The notes under the pieces: model-generated
Told to the model about the DNA's origin: nothing
The model's database searches: none
What the model saw: only the letters and a program-made list of their open reading frames with translations
Shown here: piece after piece, positions 44,451-53,095 of the stretch
How the letters are laid out: each line of letters begins with the position of its first letter
Position numbering within the stretch: position 1 is the first letter of the stretch
From: an uncultured Atopobium sp.
GTDB lineage: Bacteria > Actinomycetota > Coriobacteriia > Coriobacteriales > Atopobiaceae
Assembly: GCA_938028565.1 (NCBI GenBank)
Contig: CALIZS010000023.1
Coordinates: forward strand, 1-62,659
Direction: 5' to 3'
DNA: 62,659 bases
Program-made: the position numbers and the translations under genes

Positions 44451-45399
44451 TCAAAGGCTCCAAAGCAGCTGCAAGACAAATAAAGTCTTGGCTGGTCAAA
44501 ACTTCTGCACGCGCCGTAGGCGCAATTCCTGTGGCGAGAAACGCCTGGTCTAGCTTGTCTTTATCAAAACCAGAGGCGCTCATTGAATTACGAATAGTCT
44601 TTCTGCGTTGTGCAAAGGCAGCGTCAATGACGCTCATGGTATGCAAGAGCTCCTCTTCAGAAAGAAGCTTGGAGGTCACCGGGTTTCTCGCCATAGTGCG
44701 ATCAAGACGGACCACAGCAGAGTTGACGCGTGGTGGAGGCATAAAGTTGCCAGGACCCACTTCAAACCTGCCAGTAACCTGGGCAAACAAAGACAGCTTT
44801 GCAGTGTAAGCGCCATATGCCTTGGTAGAAGGCTTAGCGGCAATTCTGTCGGCCACCTCAGCCTGTACCATGACCACCGCTCGCTCAAGCGAAGGAAGCT
44901 CCTGGAAGAACTTAAGGATCAACGTAGCTGCCACCTGATACGGCAGATTGGATACAAACTTAGTTGGCATCGGAGCGCTCGACGGGGTGCTCAGCGCTGT
45001 GCCCTGAGCAACGGCAGGAAGTGCACTGTAAGCCTCAGCAAGCTTTTGCGGCGTGATTGCCAGAGCATCTCCCATAACTAGCGCAAACGAGTCTGGATGA
45101 GGCTCTTTGCAGGTTACCGCCAAGACTTGCTCCAGCTCAGAGTCTGCCTCAAGTGAGCACACTGCACGGGCGCGGTCGAGCAAAGCAACCGTAAGGGTAC
45201 CCAAACCGGGTCCAACCTCAACAATCACATCGGTAGGCTGAACCTCTGCAAGCTGGACGATCTTCTCGATAACGTGATCTTGCACCAAGAAGTTTTGGCC
45301 AAGCCTGTATTTGGTGGCAAGGCCAAAACGTTCCAGCGTTTCTTTAGTGGCGCGCTGATTAGCAAGCCACGATGTCTGATGCGATGCGTGCTCCGACAC
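44443..45399 (-). CDS. rsmA: 16S rRNA (A1518/A1519-N6,N6)-dimethyltransferase
   Basis: RsmA (KsgA) dimethylates two adenines in the 3' hairpin of 16S rRNA during 30S maturation. The SAM site is VEVGPGLGTLTVALL, then SLEADSELEQ. The catalytic motif IV is SNLPYQVAATLI, here following a short inserted polar loop. PPPRVNSAVVRLDR and RRKTIRNSM are the C-terminal signatures. The start is GTG at 45399, two bases after the metG stop. At 318 residues it is slightly long because of the insert at about 125-145. Confidence 0.95.
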   Translation of the reverse strand: MSEHASHQTSWLANQRATKETLERFGLATKYRLGQNFLVQDHVIEKIVQLAEVQPTDVIVEVGPGLGTLTVALLDRARAVCSLEADSELEQVLAVTCKEPHPDSFALVMGDALAITPQKLAEAYSALPAVAQGTALSTPSSAPMPTKFVSNLPYQVAATLILKFFQELPSLERAVVMVQAEVADRIAAKPSTKAYGAYTAKLSLFAQVTGRFEVGPGNFMPPPRVNSAVVRLDRTMARNPVTSKLLSEEELLHTMSVIDAAFAQRRKTIRNSMSASGFDKDKLDQAFLATGIAPTARAEVLTSQDFICLAAALEPLSE

Positions 45400-45401
45400 G
45401 A

Positions 45402-47012
45402 TTACTTGCTTGCAAGACGTGGGAATAGAGCGTCTCCCTTAGAGACAGCCAGGCTACCCTGAAGCTTGCCCCATACGCACTCGCTGCGGGTATCGGTAGA
45501 GGTAATCTCTGCCTCATCAAGGCTCATACGGCGCAGAACCTCTGCAGATGTGGTAGGCATGAATGGCATAAAGAGATGTGCGCAAATGCGAATAGACTCA
45601 AGCAGCGTATAGATAATCTCTGCAAGCTCTGATGCGCGCTCTGGATCTTTTGCCACCGTCCAAGGAGCAGCGTCCTCAATGTAGTGGTTAGCTGCGTGGA
45701 CAAGCTCCATGATGATATTCTTAGCGCCTACGTAGTCCATCTTCTCCATGCATGCGGCATAGCGGTCATAGATGCCTTCAGCCAGCTTGCGCAGAGGATG
45801 GTCTGCGGCAACAGTAGAGCCATCAAAAGTTGGGGTGACACCCTCAAAGTACTTATCGCTCATGTTAAGGGCGCGAGAAACCAAGTTACCCCAGCTATTT
45901 GCCAGGTCAGCGTTATAGACCTGCTCCATGCGCTCAAAAGAGATGCCGGAGTCCTCGCCAGGAGTGACGTCGGTCATGAAGTAGTAGCGATAACCCTCAA
46001 CACCCAGCAGGTCCAAAACGTCCTTAGGAGCAATGGCGTTTCCGCGAGACTTACTCATCTTCTCAACAACGCCGGTCTCAGAATTGCGGACGTTCAAGAA
46101 GCCGTGAGCAAAAATGTGCTCAGGAACAGCCTCACCAAGAGCCATAAGCATTGCAGGCCAAATGACACAGTGGAAGCGAATGATGTCCTTGCCAACAACG
46201 TGCATTTGAGCTGGCCAGAAGCGCTTTCTCATGGCAGCAGCCTCTGGACTGTCATCGCCATAGCCAACAGCGGTGTAGTAGTTAAGAAGAGCATCAAACC
46301 AGACGTAGGTTACGTGAGACTCATCAAAAGGAACTGGAACGCCCCAGTCAAAGCTAGTACGGGATACAGAAATATCCTGAAGGCCAGACTCAACAAAGCT
46401 GCGGACCTCGTTTGCACGGAAGTCTGGCTCAATGAAATCTGGGTGCTTAGCATACAGCTCAAGCAGTTTATCTTGGAATGCAGAGAGCTTGAAGAACCAA
46501 GACTCTTCAGAGACACGCTCAAGCTCACGGTGACAATCTGGGCAGAGGTGGGCACCCTTGCAACCAGCCTCTTCATCTGCCTTCTCTACCTGAGTCTCGG
46601 TGAAGAAGGTCTCCTCGTGGATGCAATACCAACCATCGTAAGATCCCTTATAGATGAAGCCAGCCTCGCGCATGCGCTCCCACAGATACTGGACAGCTTT
46701 TACGTGGCGCTCATCGGTAGTGCGGATGAAGTCATCATATGAGATATTCAGCTCTTCATAGAGTCCCTTGAAGAAAGGAACCTGCGAGTCACACCATGCC
46801 TGTGGAGACAGTCCGTGATCAGCTGCAGCAAGAGCGACCTTCTCGCCATGCTCGTCCATACCGGTGAGGAAAAATACATCGTAGCCGGCAGCGCGTCTAA
46901 AGCGAGCCTGGATATCGCAAAGCAGGGTGCAGTACGCAGTTCCCAGGTGTGGCTTTGCGTTGACGTAATAAATTGGGGTGGTAATAAAGTATGACGGCTT
47001 GGCCTCGGGCAT
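45402..47012 (-). CDS. metG: Methionine--tRNA ligase
   Basis: This class I synthetase of 536 residues shows the HIGH-like PHLGTAY, the KMSKS motif EKMSKSRGNAI, and the zinc-binding insertion CKGAHLCPDC. WFDALLNYYTAVGYG and HVVGKDIIRFHCVIWPAML define the tRNA/Met site. It lacks the C-terminal dimerisation domain found in E. coli-type enzymes, normal for the shorter MetG type. It heads an operon with rsmA and tatD, and the two-component genes follow closely. Promoter probably in the 78 bases upstream, with a TATACT. Confidence 0.96.
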   Translation of the reverse strand: MPEAKPSYFITTPIYYVNAKPHLGTAYCTLLCDIQARFRRAAGYDVFFLTGMDEHGEKVALAAADHGLSPQAWCDSQVPFFKGLYEELNISYDDFIRTTDERHVKAVQYLWERMREAGFIYKGSYDGWYCIHEETFFTETQVEKADEEAGCKGAHLCPDCHRELERVSEESWFFKLSAFQDKLLELYAKHPDFIEPDFRANEVRSFVESGLQDISVSRTSFDWGVPVPFDESHVTYVWFDALLNYYTAVGYGDDSPEAAAMRKRFWPAQMHVVGKDIIRFHCVIWPAMLMALGEAVPEHIFAHGFLNVRNSETGVVEKMSKSRGNAIAPKDVLDLLGVEGYRYYFMTDVTPGEDSGISFERMEQVYNADLANSWGNLVSRALNMSDKYFEGVTPTFDGSTVAADHPLRKLAEGIYDRYAACMEKMDYVGAKNIIMELVHAANHYIEDAAPWTVAKDPERASELAEIIYTLLESIRICAHLFMPFMPTTSAEVLRRMSLDEAEITSTDTRSECVWGKLQGSLAVSKGDALFPRLASK

Positions 47013-47090
47013 AATGACTCCCTCTGTGTAAGTTGCAATAACTTATCCAGTATAGAGCAAATGCTGGGCGCACTTGTGTTGGTATGGTGA

Positions 47091-47966
47091 TTATGCCTCG
47101 TGAGCAAGAATTGCCTGGTATGCCTCATCACGCGCAATACCAAACTTCTGAGCAAGCTCCTTGGCCAGGACTGATTTTCTAGTACCAGCAGCAAGACCGG
47201 CCTCTATTGCGTCTTCAAGCGAGAGCTGAGGCTCTCCTGCTACCTGTGACGACGCAGAGGCAAACTCTTCTTCTGTGGGAGCTGCAATGACCAAAACACA
47301 CTCGCCTTTAAGGTTCTCTTTTGCAGCAAGTGTCTCAACAAGGCAAGGCGCCACATCGCGCACTACTTCTTCGTGCAGCTTGGTGAGTTCTCTGACAAGA
47401 GCCAACTGCCTGGTTGGAAACACCTCGGCTATGGCCTCAACCGTTGCAAGTACCCTAAACGGAGACTCATACAGCACAATAGTGCCCGGAATTGATGCAA
47501 GCTTCTGCAAGCGCTGAACAATCTGCCCGTGCTTTCTGGGCAAGAACCCTTCAAAGAAGAAATGGTCACTTGCCAGACCCGATGCAACAAGCGCACAGGT
47601 CACCGCAGAAGGGCCCGGAATAACTTCCGTTGCAAGGCCTTCTGAAAGCGCCGCATCAACCAAATGCTGACCCGGGTCAGAGATGCCTGGCATACCTGCA
47701 TCTGACACAAATGCAACGCGCTGACCTGCACGAAGCCTCTCAAGCGTTGGCTCGATTTGCGACTCAATAATGTTTTGATCACAGCGCTGCAGTGGCACAT
47801 GAATGTCAAATGCCGAGAGGAGCTTTGAGGTCACGCGCGTGTCCTCACATAAAATGACATCCGCTGCTGCAAGCGTTTCTTTAACGCGAGGTGACGCGTC
47901 CGAAAGGTTACCAATAGGAGTGCCCACAATAGACAGTTTACCTGCTAAAAGAGTAGATTCTGTCAT
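47091..47966 (-). CDS. rsmI: 16S rRNA (C1402-2'-O)-methyltransferase
   Basis: This 291-residue tetrapyrrole-methylase-fold enzyme has SIVGTPIGNLSDASPR at the N-terminus, LCEDTRVTSKLL, VSDAGMPGISDPG and VIPGPSAVTCALVASGL, all RsmI signatures. It methylates the ribose of C1402 in 16S rRNA with SAM. Its ATG overlaps the stop of the GH5-like gene (TAATG), so it is translationally coupled to it. The C-terminal 50 residues are a small helix-turn-helix-like tail usual in RsmI. Confidence 0.96.
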   Translation of the reverse strand: MTESTLLAGKLSIVGTPIGNLSDASPRVKETLAAADVILCEDTRVTSKLLSAFDIHVPLQRCDQNIIESQIEPTLERLRAGQRVAFVSDAGMPGISDPGQHLVDAALSEGLATEVIPGPSAVTCALVASGLASDHFFFEGFLPRKHGQIVQRLQKLASIPGTIVLYESPFRVLATVEAIAEVFPTRQLALVRELTKLHEEVVRDVAPCLVETLAAKENLKGECVLVIAAPTEEEFASASSQVAGEPQLSLEDAIEAGLAAGTRKSVLAKELAQKFGIARDEAYQAILAHEA

Positions 47967-49006
47967 TACTCGAGCATTCCCCTCTCAAACGTTGCAAGCG
48001 CAACGCGTGCGTCCCATGCAGCCAAAAATGCGGAGGTCTTCCAGGTCTGGAAGAACCATGCAGGACACGTATTGTACACTTTGAGCTGGCCCGAGGTATA
48101 AATGCGCTCAAGTGCAATTCTTCCTTCTGCCGTCATAGCGCCGTCAATGCTTGGCAGCGATGCGGACCACTTGCCCACCATAACTGGTAGGCCACCTGAA
48201 GCAGAAGTCTTCAAATACGCTTCGTTTTTATCAATAAGCTGCTGTACACCGCGAGGACCTGAGCAATCAATTCCCTCGCAAGGTTTATCAAGGTGAGCAT
48301 CAAGCCAAACGTTTTGATAGGCCTGCTGGCTCATAAAACGCCTAAATCCCTGAGGCCAACCACCATCTGGGAGAATAACCACAGGCTCTTCTCCTGCAAC
48401 AGATCTAATAGCCTCATACGCATGGCGATAATAGTTTCTGAGCGAGTGGCCAGGGATTCCATCAGTGAGCTTAAAACCCTTGCGCACGCGAGGCTTAACC
48501 TCATCAGCTACTTCGATGCCATAAAAACCACTGCGGTGAGCATAGTGAAGGGCAAGCTTATGCAGAATAGAAAGAGACTTTTCTCCAGAAATTCTGGTAC
48601 GTGGAGCACCACCTGGCTGATCGTCCAAACCATCGGGCAATCCTGGATTTACTGCCAGTACAAAAATAACATGCAAACCAAGCTCTTCTGCCCATTCAAG
48701 AGCCTTATCAAGCTCAGCAATACAGCTTAAATATGGTGTATCAGCGGCTTGTTCGTCAAAAACATACCAAGGCACAGAAATTCTCGCCGCATTAAAACCG
48801 CGAGCGGCAATGCTCACAAAGTCAGAGCTCTGAATAAATGAAGAACGATGCGCTTTAACAAGATTATGGTAGTCCTCAACACCTAGTGCTTTAATGAGCT
48901 GAGCTTCATCAACACAGCCAGTACGCGCAAACGGCTCAGGAGTTACCCACGGTTCAAGCGTAAGCCAACCGGTTAAATTGACACCTCGCAATGTTCCGTG
49001 AGCCAT
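47966..49006 (-). CDS. GH5-like glucanase fold protein lacking the catalytic nucleophile
   Basis: The 346-residue product has GH5/exo-1,3-glucanase motifs: LRGVNLTGWLTLEPWVTPEPF at the start, then ISVPW and HVIFVL. The acid/base strand reads IEVADEVKP where active enzymes have LNEP, keeping the Glu. The nucleophile strand is PVMVGKWSASL where the family has VGEWSAAL: Glu is replaced by Lys. No signal peptide is visible, so it is cytoplasmic. It is therefore probably an inactive or repurposed glycosidase. ATG at 49006 has GAGGTGG. The coupling with rsmI is unexplained. Confidence 0.85.
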   Translation of the reverse strand: MAHGTLRGVNLTGWLTLEPWVTPEPFARTGCVDEAQLIKALGVEDYHNLVKAHRSSFIQSSDFVSIAARGFNAARISVPWYVFDEQAADTPYLSCIAELDKALEWAEELGLHVIFVLAVNPGLPDGLDDQPGGAPRTRISGEKSLSILHKLALHYAHRSGFYGIEVADEVKPRVRKGFKLTDGIPGHSLRNYYRHAYEAIRSVAGEEPVVILPDGGWPQGFRRFMSQQAYQNVWLDAHLDKPCEGIDCSGPRGVQQLIDKNEAYLKTSASGGLPVMVGKWSASLPSIDGAMTAEGRIALERIYTSGQLKVYNTCPAWFFQTWKTSAFLAAWDARVALATFERGMLE

Positions 49007-49022
49007 GAAATTCCACCTCGCC

Positions 49023-49050
49023 AAAAGATAAAACCTCTACATACGTAGAG
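49023..49050 (-). terminator. Terminator of the queD transcript
   Basis: On the minus strand CTCTAC-GTAT-GTAGAG is followed by GTTTTATCTTTT. It lies about 50 bases past the queD stop and ends just before the ribosome-binding site of the GH5-like gene, so it could also act as an attenuator of that gene. Confidence 0.65.
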
Positions 49051-49098
49051 TATACCCATCGAGGTTATATTGCTCACACAAGCTTTAAAAACAACAGG

Positions 49099-49527
49099 TT
49101 ACTTCATATTTTTTGAATAAATGGCGCAATTGTTTGGCGTCTCATCAACCTCAACAGAAGATACAGGTAAGCCTTCCGCTTCGAGTTGCTCAAACAGATA
49201 CTTAGCCAGATTTTCTGCTGTTGTTCTAAACGGCAAAATGGTAAGCGAGAAACCCTCCTCTTTAAGACAGGTCAGCGTCTTTTCAGAAAGAGAACCCTCC
49301 TCAATCAAAAACGTATGATCAAGAGAATCGCACAGCGCACGGACCTTGCACTTAAAGACGCCAAAGTCCATAACCATGTCTTTTTCTGTACCAGACTCAC
49401 CAAGCTCTGCAGCAGAAATGCAGGCAGTCACATGCCAACGATGACCATGCAGATTCTCGCACTTGCCATAGTAGTTGGTGAGAAAATGCGCTGAGTCAAA
49501 AGCATATTCGGTCTTGAGCGTATACAT
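49099..49527 (-). CDS. queD: 6-carboxy-tetrahydropterin synthase / 6-pyruvoyl-tetrahydropterin synthase family (QueD-like)
   Basis: The 142-residue enzyme shows the zinc His in DSAHFL and LHGHRW, catalytic Cys in YGKCENLHG, then MVMDFGVFK and SLDHTFL, and a C-terminal VDETPNNCAIY. QueD makes the queuosine precursor from dihydroneopterin triphosphate. No other queuosine genes are in the window. Its ATG overlaps the ricT stop (TAATG). It carries the C-x3-HGH spacing of QueD; the wider PTPS family is the alternative. Confidence 0.9.
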   Translation of the reverse strand: MYTLKTEYAFDSAHFLTNYYGKCENLHGHRWHVTACISAAELGESGTEKDMVMDFGVFKCKVRALCDSLDHTFLIEEGSLSEKTLTCLKEEGFSLTILPFRTTAENLAKYLFEQLEAEGLPVSSVEVDETPNNCAIYSKNMK

Positions 49528-51092
49528 TACGCGTTGTCCTTTGCACCGCGTCCGCGATCATCGCGTCCAGCTCTTCTGTGCCTACGACGTGCAGCGTTTT
49601 GTGGCTGAGCGTCTCTAGGTGCACCGTTAGAAGCACCGTTAGATCCAGAAGCATTCTGTGGAGCGCTCTGTGAAGCACTCTGAGCCTTCATACCTGCTCT
49701 ATCACCTGGACGACGAGTCCTCTTTACGCGGACTGGAGTCTGTGCCTCATCAGATTTCTGTGGCGCTTGAGGAGCATCTGTCCTTCTAAAACGCTTACCC
49801 TGAGGCTGCTTCTGCGCAGGAGCTGTACCCTGCTCATTCTTTTGAGGAGCCTGAGTATTTGCAGTGCCCTCTTCTGTTGCGTGATGACGGCGGCGGGTAC
49901 GACGAAGCGTATCTGTTGCAGCATCAAAAGTACTGGAACCAGGGTTGACCTGAGCATTCTTTGAAGTTCTTACGCGACGGGTGCGAGAAGAACTTTGAGC
50001 GCCTTGTTCTTCTCGAGCGTTTCTTGCTCCAGAGTTCCTAGTGTTTTCCTGCCTAGTAGCAGAGTTCTGCTCAGAGCGGTCACGCTTGCGCCTTGGAGTC
50101 TCTGTGACAAAGAGGTCAGGGTTAATCTCTGGCTCTTCATCAACAATCAGACCGTTTGCTCTATCCAGTTCTGCTAGCGCCATCTGTACCTCAACAGATT
50201 CAAGACGCTCAAGTGCAGCGCGAGAAACACTATCTGGCCTGCAAGAACATCCCAGGTCTTCTGACTTCTGCTGTGCCGCAGGAGATGTGTCCATATCAGC
50301 TAGAGGAATACGCACCACTTTGCCACTCTCAAGACGAAGCGCAATCTCTTCTTTTGGTGTGTTGTACTCAACAATTTTTGCCATTCCCAAAGGAGTCTCA
50401 ATGACAGCATTGCGCTTTGGGGCACGGTTCTTAAAGTCACGATACGCTTCAAACTCATAGCGCAAGCAGCACATTAAGCGACCACAAGCACCAGAAATCT
50501 TGGTGGAATTCAATGGCAAATCCTGCTCTTTTGCCATACGAATAGAGACTGGCTCAAAAGAAAGACCAAACCTTCTACAGCAAAGCTCTTGTCCGCAGTG
50601 GCCATAGCCACCGATAACCGCTGCTTCTTCTCTGACGCCAATCTGACGCATGTCAATGCGCTCGTGAAGCTCATGAGAAAGTTCGCGCACAAGCTGCCTA
50701 AAGTCCACACGATCATCAGCCGAGAAGTAACACACGACCTTCTCGCCATCAAAAAGATACTCGACACCAATAGGCTTCATCTCAAGTTCTTCTTGAACAG
50801 CAAACTTCCTAAATACGGGAAGCGCAGCCTCGCCCTTAGCGGCAAGCTCTTCTGCGCGAGATAGATCTTCTTCTGTTGCTACACGAACAACGTCTTTGAG
50901 CTCGGCTTTGTTTGTCTTGTACTCAAACTCCTCCTGAGAAATCTCACGAGGATCAGCAACAGCAAGGCCAATCTCTAGACCGCGTTCGGTCTGGCAGATA
51001 ACGTGGTCACCTTCAAGAACGCCGGACTCCTTTGGGTCAAACCAAAGGTCGCGCGCGGCGTATTCAAATTTCACCGGGACAACGGTGGGCAT
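49527..51092 (-). CDS. ricT: RicT (YaaT/PSP1) family protein with long basic tail
   Basis: The N-terminal 300 residues match RicT: VVPVKFEYAARDLWFD, the Cys-rich GGYGHCGQELCCRRFG and SGACGRLMCCLRYEFEAY. In Bacillus these Cys bind an iron-sulfur cluster in the Ric complex that directs mRNA processing by RNase Y. From about residue 325 a 195-residue low-complexity tail follows, rich in Arg, Gln, Ala and Asn with many RR pairs, likely disordered and RNA-binding. It follows holB (22-base overlap) as in many Gram-positives. The tail is unusually long. Confidence 0.93.
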   Translation of the reverse strand: MPTVVPVKFEYAARDLWFDPKESGVLEGDHVICQTERGLEIGLAVADPREISQEEFEYKTNKAELKDVVRVATEEDLSRAEELAAKGEAALPVFRKFAVQEELEMKPIGVEYLFDGEKVVCYFSADDRVDFRQLVRELSHELHERIDMRQIGVREEAAVIGGYGHCGQELCCRRFGLSFEPVSIRMAKEQDLPLNSTKISGACGRLMCCLRYEFEAYRDFKNRAPKRNAVIETPLGMAKIVEYNTPKEEIALRLESGKVVRIPLADMDTSPAAQQKSEDLGCSCRPDSVSRAALERLESVEVQMALAELDRANGLIVDEEPEINPDLFVTETPRRKRDRSEQNSATRQENTRNSGARNAREEQGAQSSSRTRRVRTSKNAQVNPGSSTFDAATDTLRRTRRRHHATEEGTANTQAPQKNEQGTAPAQKQPQGKRFRRTDAPQAPQKSDEAQTPVRVKRTRRPGDRAGMKAQSASQSAPQNASGSNGASNGAPRDAQPQNAARRRHRRAGRDDRGRGAKDNA

Positions 51093-52240
51093 GTAAGTGC
51101 CTCCTTGATATGCAGCAGCATAACCTCAAGGGTTAGCTGGGGAGAAACAGAGCGATCCAGGTTGTATTGAGCCTCTTGCACCGCAGCAAGAGCCCCCAAA
51201 ACGCCCTGGGTATGAGTTTGAGATGCAACGCGGTCAATAATGCCTGCTGCATCCGTATTTACTATTTCTTCATCAACCGCTTCACAACATAAAAGTACGT
51301 CGCGAAGAAGCGATTCCAGAATTGCCAACATTTCTATGATACCCGAACGCTCGCGTGCTGTAAGTTCTCGCTTATTTGCTGCCTCAACCTGCTTTAACGC
51401 AGCGCTAGTAAGAAAGTCTTCATTTTGAGCAAGTGCCTCTTCTTGGGCACGTCTTACGTCACCAAGAGGAATTTTTGCGGCTTCTATCAGCTCTTTTGCA
51501 GAAGTGAGTACATCCCATGAGTCATTTCTGAGCAGGTTGCCAAAAACATCAATAAGCTGTCTGCGAATGTTTTTGCGCGTAGAAGACTGCAAAAACTCCA
51601 CAGCTCTACCAGGAGTTCCTGTTGCTGCAAGCGCAATACGAGCTTCCTGCTCTGTGGCGGAAATTTCTCGCATAATAGCGGATTTAGCAGCAGCGTCAGT
51701 GAGCGTTCTAAACGCAATTACCTGGCAGCGAGAAACAATGGTGGGAAGCACCGCAGAAGAAGAACGTGCAGACAGAATAAAGATAGTGTCTGCCGGTGGC
51801 TCTTCAATGGTTTTGAGCAGCGCATTTGCAGAATTTTCTCTGAGCAAATCAGCGCGGTCAATCACGTAAATCTTATGAGTCGAACGCATAGGCGCCAGAC
51901 TAACATCGGCAATAAGCTGACGAATCTGCTCAATGAGGTAGCCATTTGCGGAAGCTGGAGTAAGTACATGTACGTCAGGGTGAGTACCGCGAGAAATACG
52001 AATGCAGTCGTCACAGGCAGCGTCACCGCCTTGAGCGCAAAGTACACACTGCGCCAAAGCTCTAGCTGCAAGACCTTTACCAGAGCCAGGGGCGCCTACA
52101 AACAGATAAGCGTGGCCAAGCTTGTGCTCATGAAGTGCGCGTGCAAGCAGGTTTTGAACTTGAGGTTGATCCTGAAGACGGGTAAGTGCTTGAGGAAGTG
52201 GATAGGTGTTTTGAGTAGTATGTGTGCTCTCTCGAGTCAT
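51071..52240 (-). CDS. holB: DNA polymerase III delta-prime subunit
   Basis: The clamp-loader AAA+ subunit (389 residues) has VGAPGSGKGLAARAL (Walker A), the four-Cys zinc site CVLCAQGGDAACDDC, IYVIDRADLL (Walker B-like), NALLKTIEEPP and VSRCQVIAFR (SRC). Unlike E. coli delta-prime it retains a P-loop Lys. The start is uncertain: ATG at 52240 is eight bases after the tmk stop with GGTGAG before it, and in-frame GTG codons at 52255 and 52264 overlap tmk. The tmk-holB-ricT order is widely conserved. Confidence 0.92.
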   Translation of the reverse strand: MTRESTHTTQNTYPLPQALTRLQDQPQVQNLLARALHEHKLGHAYLFVGAPGSGKGLAARALAQCVLCAQGGDAACDDCIRISRGTHPDVHVLTPASANGYLIEQIRQLIADVSLAPMRSTHKIYVIDRADLLRENSANALLKTIEEPPADTIFILSARSSSAVLPTIVSRCQVIAFRTLTDAAAKSAIMREISATEQEARIALAATGTPGRAVEFLQSSTRKNIRRQLIDVFGNLLRNDSWDVLTSAKELIEAAKIPLGDVRRAQEEALAQNEDFLTSAALKQVEAANKRELTARERSGIIEMLAILESLLRDVLLCCEAVDEEIVNTDAAGIIDRVASQTHTQGVLGALAAVQEAQYNLDRSVSPQLTLEVMLLHIKEALTCPPLSR

Positions 52241-52247
52241 AAACTCA

Positions 52248-52907
52248 TCACTCACCAAGCTCACAAATACCTGGAATAAGATCTGCTAACAGCTGACGAG
52301 TACGTGCGCGAACCTCATCAATGCTTCCATCTGCATCTACAGCTTTTACACGCTCTGGCTCATTTTGCAGAAGTTGCTTATAACCAGCAAAAACACGCTC
52401 CTGGAAGGCGACGCCTTCTGCCTCTAGCCTATCGGCATCATTTTGCGTAGCACGCGCATGAGCAACTGTTGGCTCGAGCATAAAGACAAGGGTTTTATCA
52501 GGAGAAACCCCACAGCTTCCCAAACGATTTGCACGGTGTACCAAATCTGCGTCAAGACCACGACCAGCTGCTTGATAGGCATAGGTGGAATCGTAGAAGC
52601 GATCACACAAGACAACTTTGCCCGCAGCTAGAGCTGGTCGGATAACCTCTCCTACCAGCTGTGCACGACTTGCTTCATAGAGCAACAGCTCACACTCATC
52701 GCACATCATGCCGTTTTCTGGATTAAGCACCACGCCTCTGATCTGCTCAGAAATAGCAGTTCCACCGGGCTCACGAACAAAGACCACATCAAAGCCAAGA
52801 GCTTCAAGATCTTCTCGCAGAAGAGAAGCTTGTGTTGACTTGCCACAGCCATCAACGCCTTCAAGCGTGATAAACAAGCCTTGAGATATACGCGCGTCTT
52901 TGTTCAT
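52248..52907 (-). CDS. tmk: Thymidylate kinase
   Basis: The 219-residue kinase phosphorylates dTMP to dTDP. P-loop GVDGCGKSTQ, REPGGTAISEQIR, LLLYEASRAQLV, DRFYDSTYAYQAAGRGLD are all family signatures. ATG at 52907 has GAGGG upstream; the open frame before it is not conserved. Gene order tmk-holB-ricT-queD suggests one transcript. A GCGAGAA copy at 52952 sits in the upstream region, and the topA terminator (53066-53089) insulates it from the preceding gene. Confidence 0.95.
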   Translation of the reverse strand: MNKDARISQGLFITLEGVDGCGKSTQASLLREDLEALGFDVVFVREPGGTAISEQIRGVVLNPENGMMCDECELLLYEASRAQLVGEVIRPALAAGKVVLCDRFYDSTYAYQAAGRGLDADLVHRANRLGSCGVSPDKTLVFMLEPTVAHARATQNDADRLEAEGVAFQERVFAGYKQLLQNEPERVKAVDADGSIDEVRARTRQLLADLIPGICELGE

Positions 52908-53065
52908 GCTTCCCTCCCTCTTAACTATCTTACGATACAGGCAGATTGTGTTTCTCGCCATGAATATTCTAAAGGTTTTGCGCATTTCCACATGAAAAGT
53001 ACTCAAAAATGGGTAAAAATACGTATGGAGCGGGCGTTGGAGAGGGACGCTCGTTCTTCCGAAAA

Positions 53066-53089
53066 CGGTGCACCTCTCGATGCACCGTC
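53066..53089 (-). terminator. Terminator of topA
   Basis: Eight-base arms ACGGTGCA and TGCACCGT enclose an eight-base loop, and the minus strand continues TTTTC. It starts only seven bases past the topA stop codon. Confidence 0.75.
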
Positions 53090-53095
53090 ATACGT

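Noticed and set aside
45684..46742. Long plus-strand open frame (352 codons) antisense to metG
   Set aside because: The opposite strand encodes a textbook MetG with PHLGTAY and MSKSRG motifs; the antisense frame has no family similarity.
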